Of a stretch of 64,000 nt of DNA, positions 59,266 to 64,000 are shown piece after piece (within the stretch, counting starts at the first letter, position 1; every line of letters starts with the position of its first letter). The position numbers and the translations under genes are program-made. Origin of the DNA: Rotaria sordida. Lineage: Eukaryota; Rotifera; Eurotatoria; Philodinida; Philodinidae. The DNA lies in assembly GCA_905250125.1 (NCBI GenBank), contig CAJNOL010000869.1, positions 33,661 through 97,660 of the forward strand, written 5' to 3'. The notes under the pieces are model-generated. The model ran no database searches, had not been told where the DNA came from, and saw only the letters and a program-made list of their open reading frames with translations.

Positions 59266-59523
59266 TTATATAGTCGCATCTAGAGAGTCTAATGCATAGC
59301 GTTTTAATTTCAGCAAGAGTTGCAACACAGCCATTCGTCTTACGTCTTTATGTAATAATGCATCGTGTACCACGTTTACGCACACATGCACAGAACCATA
59401 GAGATTGACACATTCAGTTACAATGATCGCGCATCTTCCATATTCCATTCGAGAAATCTCAGATGAAACCAAGCACTGTAGTTCATTTACAAGTCCTATC
59501 AAACTTACTACTGTGTCGTTCAT
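59266..59523 (-). CDS. Hypothetical small ORF or exon
   Basis: 85 codons with an ATG at 59523, just after a possible acceptor (TTTACATAG). Hydrophobic/helical composition, several Cys and Val, no recognised domain. It may be the 3' exon of the decayed coiled-coil gene upstream on the same strand. Chance ORF remains possible. Confidence 0.25.
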   Translation of the reverse strand: MNDTVVSLIGLVNELQCLVSSEISRMEYGRCAIIVTECVNLYGSVHVCVNVVHDALLHKDVRRMAVLQLLLKLKRYALDSLDATI

Positions 59524-59660
59524 TTCAGATATCTATGTAAATAAAAAAGTAGATCTTTTTATGATATAAAACTTATCATCTAGACTTTCATTTGGTGAAT
59601 CTCAATAAATAAAAACAAATAGTAGTTTTATATTGGAAATAAAAGTTACCATTTAGTCAG

Positions 59661-59704
59661 ATGTGGGTGTGAATAAAAATAAATATATCCACACATTCAC
59701 ATCC
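59661..59704. repeat. TG/CA hairpin 8
   Basis: GATGTGGGTGTGAAT, A/T-only loop, then ATCCACACATTCACATCC. Short arms with a few mismatches. Confidence 0.7.
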
Positions 59705-60427
59705 TCCAATCATATGGATTGAATAGCACATTATTTCAAGATTTCCGAAAAAGGTTTTTAAAGGCCTTCTTTTACAGAAACAATTTCTCCCAATATATAT
59801 TCACCTAAAACAAAGGCAATGATTATGAAAAGATATAGGATTGTCTTATTCTATTAGAATTCATTTATTTGAACCAAATGTTAGATTATTTCGAGAATTT
59901 TCTTTAAAAAGAAGCCTTTAAAGGTCTTTTTCACAAAAATCTATCTTTTTAATCAATGAATATTGACTTAAAACATACGTGACGATAGTTAAAAAGGCTT
60001 TAAATCCTTTATTATATTAGAATCCATTCATTTGGATAAAATATCATTTTATTTCAAGATTTCCTCAGAGCAGACCTTTAAAAGCTTTTTTCATACAGAT
60101 AGATGTTTATCAATAAGTAGTATTCATCTAAAACAAAGTTGGAGATTATCAAAAAGACTTCATAATGCCTCATTCTAGAATAATCCATTCTTCTGGATGA
60201 CAAATCAACATACTTCGATATTTTTGGAAAAGAAAAGAGCATTTTTAATTGACTTAACTCGTATCTTAGTTGGCATCTTAGACCGTCTGGACGTGAATAG
60301 TCCACCTGTAGTATTTGGCGCGTTGTCTAATACAGATACGAGAACATTTAAGCACACATGCAAGAGTCATCCATAAAATTATTTATAATGCTAATACATG
60401 TACACCATGTAGCTTCTAGAGAGTTAT
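59705..60427. other. Intergenic region with a loose internal repetition
   Basis: The phrase TTCATTTGGA / ATTTCAAGATTTCC... / CCTTTAAAGG..TTTTT recurs about four times (59725, 59860, 60030, 60180) at about 150-bp spacing, suggesting a very diverged tandem repeat. No gene. Confidence 0.4.
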
Positions 60428-60800
60428 TTGCAGATGCTGCCCGCATCATCTGAGATACTACTAGCATTATCAGGAATGTTAGAGATATCTGCAAGAATGG
60501 TAGTAGTATCGTTAGACATGCTTATAGCATCCTGACGAATGGTTGTAGCGTGGTCGAGAAAAGATTGTGATAGTTCTAGATTCATTGAACACTAGACCTG
60601 AATGAGAGAACTGATAGGCATCTGTAGTTCTGCGAACTGAGTTGAATCTGTCACATATCGACTAATAAGCTTGTTGTAAAGATTCATTATATCTACATCA
60701 GCATTTCTCGATATGTTATTATATTTATCTCGGTAAACTCACAAATTCTGATATTGATTATTTTCCAAAGTTATGGATTGATTATTTGAGATACTTTAGG
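60428..60800 (-). pseudogene. Decayed coiled-coil gene fragment
   Basis: Minus-strand frame from about 60780 to a TAA near 60428: VYRDKYNNISRNADVDIMNL, SRYVTDSTQFAELQMPISSL, then NLELSQSFLDHATTIRQDAI, ADISNIPDNASSISDDAGSI. Heptad-like spacing suggests a coiled coil. It is broken by a TGA near 60740 and a TAG near 60594. Fragments at 61270-60870 on the same strand (QLPPTKDLDNSG, FLSNGRGAERYQQQDF) may belong to it. No family recognised. Confidence 0.4.
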
Positions 60801-61506
60801 CTGATCTTTTGATGACTGACAAATCAGTTTATTATTCTTCATTATTGTTTACATCTTCAATAGAAATTTTAATATGCACAAATATCGAAGTCTACACTAT
60901 GTAAAATACTAAAAAATATATTAGAACTACTTAAAGTTCGAGGAAAGCTTTGAAATGTTCTAGAACAGTCAAAGTCTTGTTGTTGATATCGTTCAGCTCC
61001 TCTTCCATTGGAAAGGAACTCTAGAAAAGGAGTCTGAGGTCTATTGTCCACTGTTGTCGAGGTCTTTAGTGGGAGGTAGCTGATTAGTATGATCTGTGAT
61101 GAGGAGGAAGATGAGCCGCGAAACTTCTACTTCAAACTTCCGCTCACTATTTTCTTCAAAAATATATGTAAGTTTCACAACATTGATGTTCATAAAATAG
61201 AGATCTATTAAATAATAAAGAAAGATTTTTTTCATGAACACTTTGTCTTTCATTTTCTTGAGGTAGCTCACAAAAAACTTTTAGCCTCATGAATACAAAA
61301 AAAGAAATAGGGTAGAGCTTTTGCATATATCATTTTCTGTATCATCCTCATATTCAATAGCATCATATGTCGAAGTGTTGTTGGTGATAAGAAAGAACAT
61401 TGATCAACATATTCTGTTGGTATGCTAGTTATTTGTCTATTTAACTACTATCATAGAAAGAAATCTTGCTTTATTCTTTAATTTGTGTTTGTTATTTAAA
61501 TAATAT

Positions 61507-61561
61507 AGAGTGTGGATAGGTGTGGGTGTTGATGAAAAGATAACTCATACCCACCCTTACA
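61507..61561. repeat. TG/CA hairpin 9
   Basis: AGTGTGGATAGGTGTGGGTG, loop, then CATACCCACCCTTACAT. It lies about 100 bp upstream of the glycosyltransferase start codon. Confidence 0.7.
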
Positions 61562-61657
61562 TAGATACTAGACACTAACGATGCAGGATACAGCACTAAA
61601 CTTTTTCCTTTCTTATAGACTGACAATAAGTCAAGTTAACAATTGGACAGTTCTACA

Positions 61658-62833
61658 ATGACAAATTCAATATTTAAATGCCTCATACATGCAGTGCAGC
61701 TTCAGAGAAAGTTTTCAAATCGTCTTTACATTGTGTTATTTCTATGTATTTTGGTTAATACTTATTTCATATTTATTTGGTATAACAAGGCAAGATCTTG
61801 TGATAGAACCATGCATTTGAATATAACAAATCTTTATCCAGAGGATCCTCATGTCAATTGCTTTTGTCTTCTTAATGATGGGTTGAAAAATCAGCCATCT
61901 GTTGGTTTAAATAGATGTTCGCCTTCTGTAAATGGACAAAAAATATTTGAAGTACATAATAACAAATTTGGTTATAATTGTGTTTACTGTTGTGCTCTTG
62001 TGGAAGTCAATGCAACCAGTGAGAAACGTATTTCTAGTGTTAGTATTTTAACGACACAAATAACAATGATACATAATCAAAGGGCGTCTAAGACAAACCA
62101 AAAGTCAGAGAGATTTTTAACATTAGAAGAAATAGGAATTGATAAAGTGTTCGTTATCAATCGTGATACAAGAAAAGATAGGCTTGCTTATATATCGAAA
62201 TTACTTGGTTATCTCAAGCTTCCGTTTACAAGATTTCCGGCTATTGATGCTGATAAATTTCTTCAACAAACGGATAGATTCGATCCAAAAACTAAATTTA
62301 TTCAGAGCATATCAAAAATAAGTTACATCAATGGACAGACAGCCACCTGGCAGAGTCACTTGCAAGTTTATTTTAAAATAATCAATGAAGTCTCAGCAAA
62401 TGATCGACCTGTGCTTATATTCGAAGATGATATTGATCTTGAAGTTAATGCATCATCTCTCCTTAAAGATGCCCTAAAATCACTTCCAAATGACTGGGAG
62501 ATGTTTTTTTTGGACTACACTACCATCACTTGTAAAGACGTTTATCCAAATAATATATGCAGAGCATATATGTTGTACTGCACAGACGCCTATGTTGTTC
62601 GTAATTCAACAGTGGCTAGAAAATTAATTCACTGGTCTAACGTAAAAAGACCGCAAGTGGCTGATCTATATTGGGGTGAACATATAAAAAATGGTGCACT
62701 TGTAGTATATGCTGCATATCCAAATCATATTGCCAAACAAGAGAGAAAGAAATTCGGAACTGATGTTCCAGAATCAGGACCTATTGATGTTGTAAACCTT
62801 CGAAATCCATTATCGAAGATATTACAGGTGTAA
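61658..62833 (+). CDS. GT25-type glycosyltransferase, type II membrane protein
   Basis: 391 aa, single exon from the ATG at 61658; the frame upstream has no ATG, and a TTTCCTTTCTTATAG tract at 61605-61619 could be a 5'-UTR splice acceptor. A single transmembrane segment at about 23-42 (LYIVLFLCILVNTYFIFIWY) after a short basic tail indicates a Golgi or ER type II protein. Residues 50-150 form a Cys-rich stem (NCFCLLND, NCVYCCALVEV) with N-glycosylation sites. The catalytic part, about 160-385, fits GT25 (procollagen galactosyltransferase / LPS galactosyltransferase group): KVFVINRDTRKDRLAYIS, GQTATWQSHLQVY, PVLIFEDDIDLE with the acidic metal site, and WEMFFLDY. Acceptor unknown. AATAAA at 62967-62972. 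Confidence 0.82.
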   Translation: MTNSIFKCLIHAVQLQRKFSNRLYIVLFLCILVNTYFIFIWYNKARSCDRTMHLNITNLYPEDPHVNCFCLLNDGLKNQPSVGLNRCSPSVNGQKIFEVHNNKFGYNCVYCCALVEVNATSEKRISSVSILTTQITMIHNQRASKTNQKSERFLTLEEIGIDKVFVINRDTRKDRLAYISKLLGYLKLPFTRFPAIDADKFLQQTDRFDPKTKFIQSISKISYINGQTATWQSHLQVYFKIINEVSANDRPVLIFEDDIDLEVNASSLLKDALKSLPNDWEMFFLDYTTITCKDVYPNNICRAYMLYCTDAYVVRNSTVARKLIHWSNVKRPQVADLYWGEHIKNGALVVYAAYPNHIAKQERKKFGTDVPESGPIDVVNLRNPLSKILQV

Positions 62834-64000
62834 ACTTGTTGAACTTATACCAAGTTTTAGAAGCGATCTCTTATATTGAATCTGTTCCGTAGACTGAACG
62901 GTTATGATCTACAAACAGTAGTTAAATTTTTTTTTCTGTTTGTAGCATGATTATTCAGTCATACAAAATAAATTTTGGTCGATCACAACTTTTCGAAAAC
63001 ATATTATTTGTACAGAATTGTGGTAGCCGCTGTGCAGTTGTATACGGAATGAGCTCGGTATATGCCATTCTATTAAGCTAAACAATGTATGGAAGCTTGA
63101 TTCTCTCACTATCGTATAAAGCATAAAAGAACGAAGGGTAATACACCAGTTTTCACGCTTAGAATAGATGTGGAAATTTTATACCAGATTAGAATCAACA
63201 TTAAGTTCTGAGTAAAACTGGGTCACTTTGTTTGCATTCAGGTATAAAAATTTTTTCGATCCTTCTCCACTCCTGAAGTGTTCCCTTCAGGAAAAGTCGA
63301 AAAACTCATTTCCAATTTCCCTTTCTCTTTCTTGTATTTATGATAGAACTTTTCATGCTGACTACAGAATATGTCACCGATTTCAAAAGCAAAGTGAAAA
63401 CTCCGGAGACAGAGTCGTTAGCAAACGAGCTATCGCTTAATGTATTCGAGTTTCTCAATACTGTTCAAATTTTTCGCGTTTTGTACGATCTTGACTCTCA
63501 TTTTGACAATCTTCTAGGGAAATGTATACAGATGGCCAAAAGTATCCCTCCCCCTCGGATCTCCGCTACTACATGAGCTGTGGTGCTAAAAATTGCAGTT
63601 TAGATGGCTCTCAACAAATGTAGATCAGCGGTGAAACCCGCGTCCCGAAATAATGTGTTACAAAGGAGATATTAGCCAAACGTTGCATTACTATTGTAGA
63701 CTCTATAACTTGATAATAACAAAACCTTTTGAGCTGAGGCTTCCGCCATTTGAAAGCTCTATATAATAGCCATCTCTGATAAAAATTTTATCAATATTCA
63801 TCGAACTTTTGTGAAACTAGACACATTTTACTAAAGACATGGGTGACATGGTAAACCGTCAGTGAGCAATATGTTCCTCATAATTCAGCCTAGCATCGAT
63901 ATATAGACCTGAAATTTATAGCATAAGATACCCTATTAATATGCAGCATTCTCTAAAATTTTCAGACTTATATCACTTACTAAAGAGAAATGGCACTGTG
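62834..64000. other. 3' flank and terminal region
   Basis: Contains a 78-codon ATG-led frame at 63340-63576 (+) (LANELSLNVFEFLNTVQIFR, LDSHFDNLLGKCIQMAKSIP) that reads like protein but has no recognised domain; it could be an exon or a transposase fragment. Nothing else seen to the window end. Confidence 0.35.

Noticed and set aside
1-64000. tRNA or rRNA genes
   Set aside because: No B-box GGTTCGA plus acceptor-stem pairing or rRNA core sequence was seen; a covariance search would be needed to exclude diverged ones.

Overview
The window reads as nuclear DNA of a small-genome animal, most likely a bdelloid rotifer of the Rotaria type. It is strongly AT-rich and genes sit on both strands. Introns are mostly short (about 45-65 bp, GT-AG), with a few enlarged ones. 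Many degraded DNA transposons are present, and extracellular hydrolases of plant, fungal or bacterial style (GH19 chitinase, M35 peptidase) lie among ordinary animal genes. TGTGGG-like tracts, a unit I recall as the bdelloid telomere repeat, are scattered as small hairpins. The species call is inference. Two 10-N assembly gaps lie at 931-940 and 18055-18064.

Layout. 1-6908 (-): partial multi-exon gene for a large SRCR/beta-helix membrane protein like insect bark beetle. 9177-11929 (-): three-exon OTUD3-type deubiquitinase. 13.2-14.9 kb: a palindrome and a piggyBac-derived element. 17028-18054 (-): GH19 chitinase cut by a gap. 19600-20682 (+): secreted M35 metalloendopeptidase. 20.9-27.1 kb: a second piggyBac derivative, then a large foldback repeat with a hAT-like element in its loop. 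27536-27805 (+): two-EF-hand protein. 29407-30393 (-): CRAL-TRIO protein. 32307-32612: hAT-type MITE. 33566-33869 (+): small Cys-rich protein with a putative myristoylation site. 35421-36146 (-): EEP-family hydrolase. 38287-39211 (+): small heat-shock protein with two alpha-crystallin domains. 43855-45471 (+): SNTX/MACPF-like protein whose frame stays open past a TGA. 46.7-47.8 kb (-): decayed gypsy-type gag-protease. 49022-49529 (+): small unknown gene with an in-frame TGA. 49.7-50.5 kb (-): CPEB pseudogene. 50.7-52.4 kb: foldback and mariner-type MITE. 53.4-55.3 kb (+): decayed hAT transposase. 57.2-59.0 kb: three tandem-repeat families. 60.4-60.8 kb (-): decayed coiled-coil gene. 61658-62833 (+): GT25-type glycosyltransferase.

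The genes do not form a pathway; this looks like ordinary gene-sparse bdelloid DNA. The least explained signal is the set of about ten TG/CA hairpins with unrelated loops (six between 39.4 and 46.8 kb), two of which sit where a decayed coding fragment stops. A second pattern is in-frame TGA codons inside otherwise open frames at four places. Since TGA also ends several intact genes, decay is the simplest explanation.
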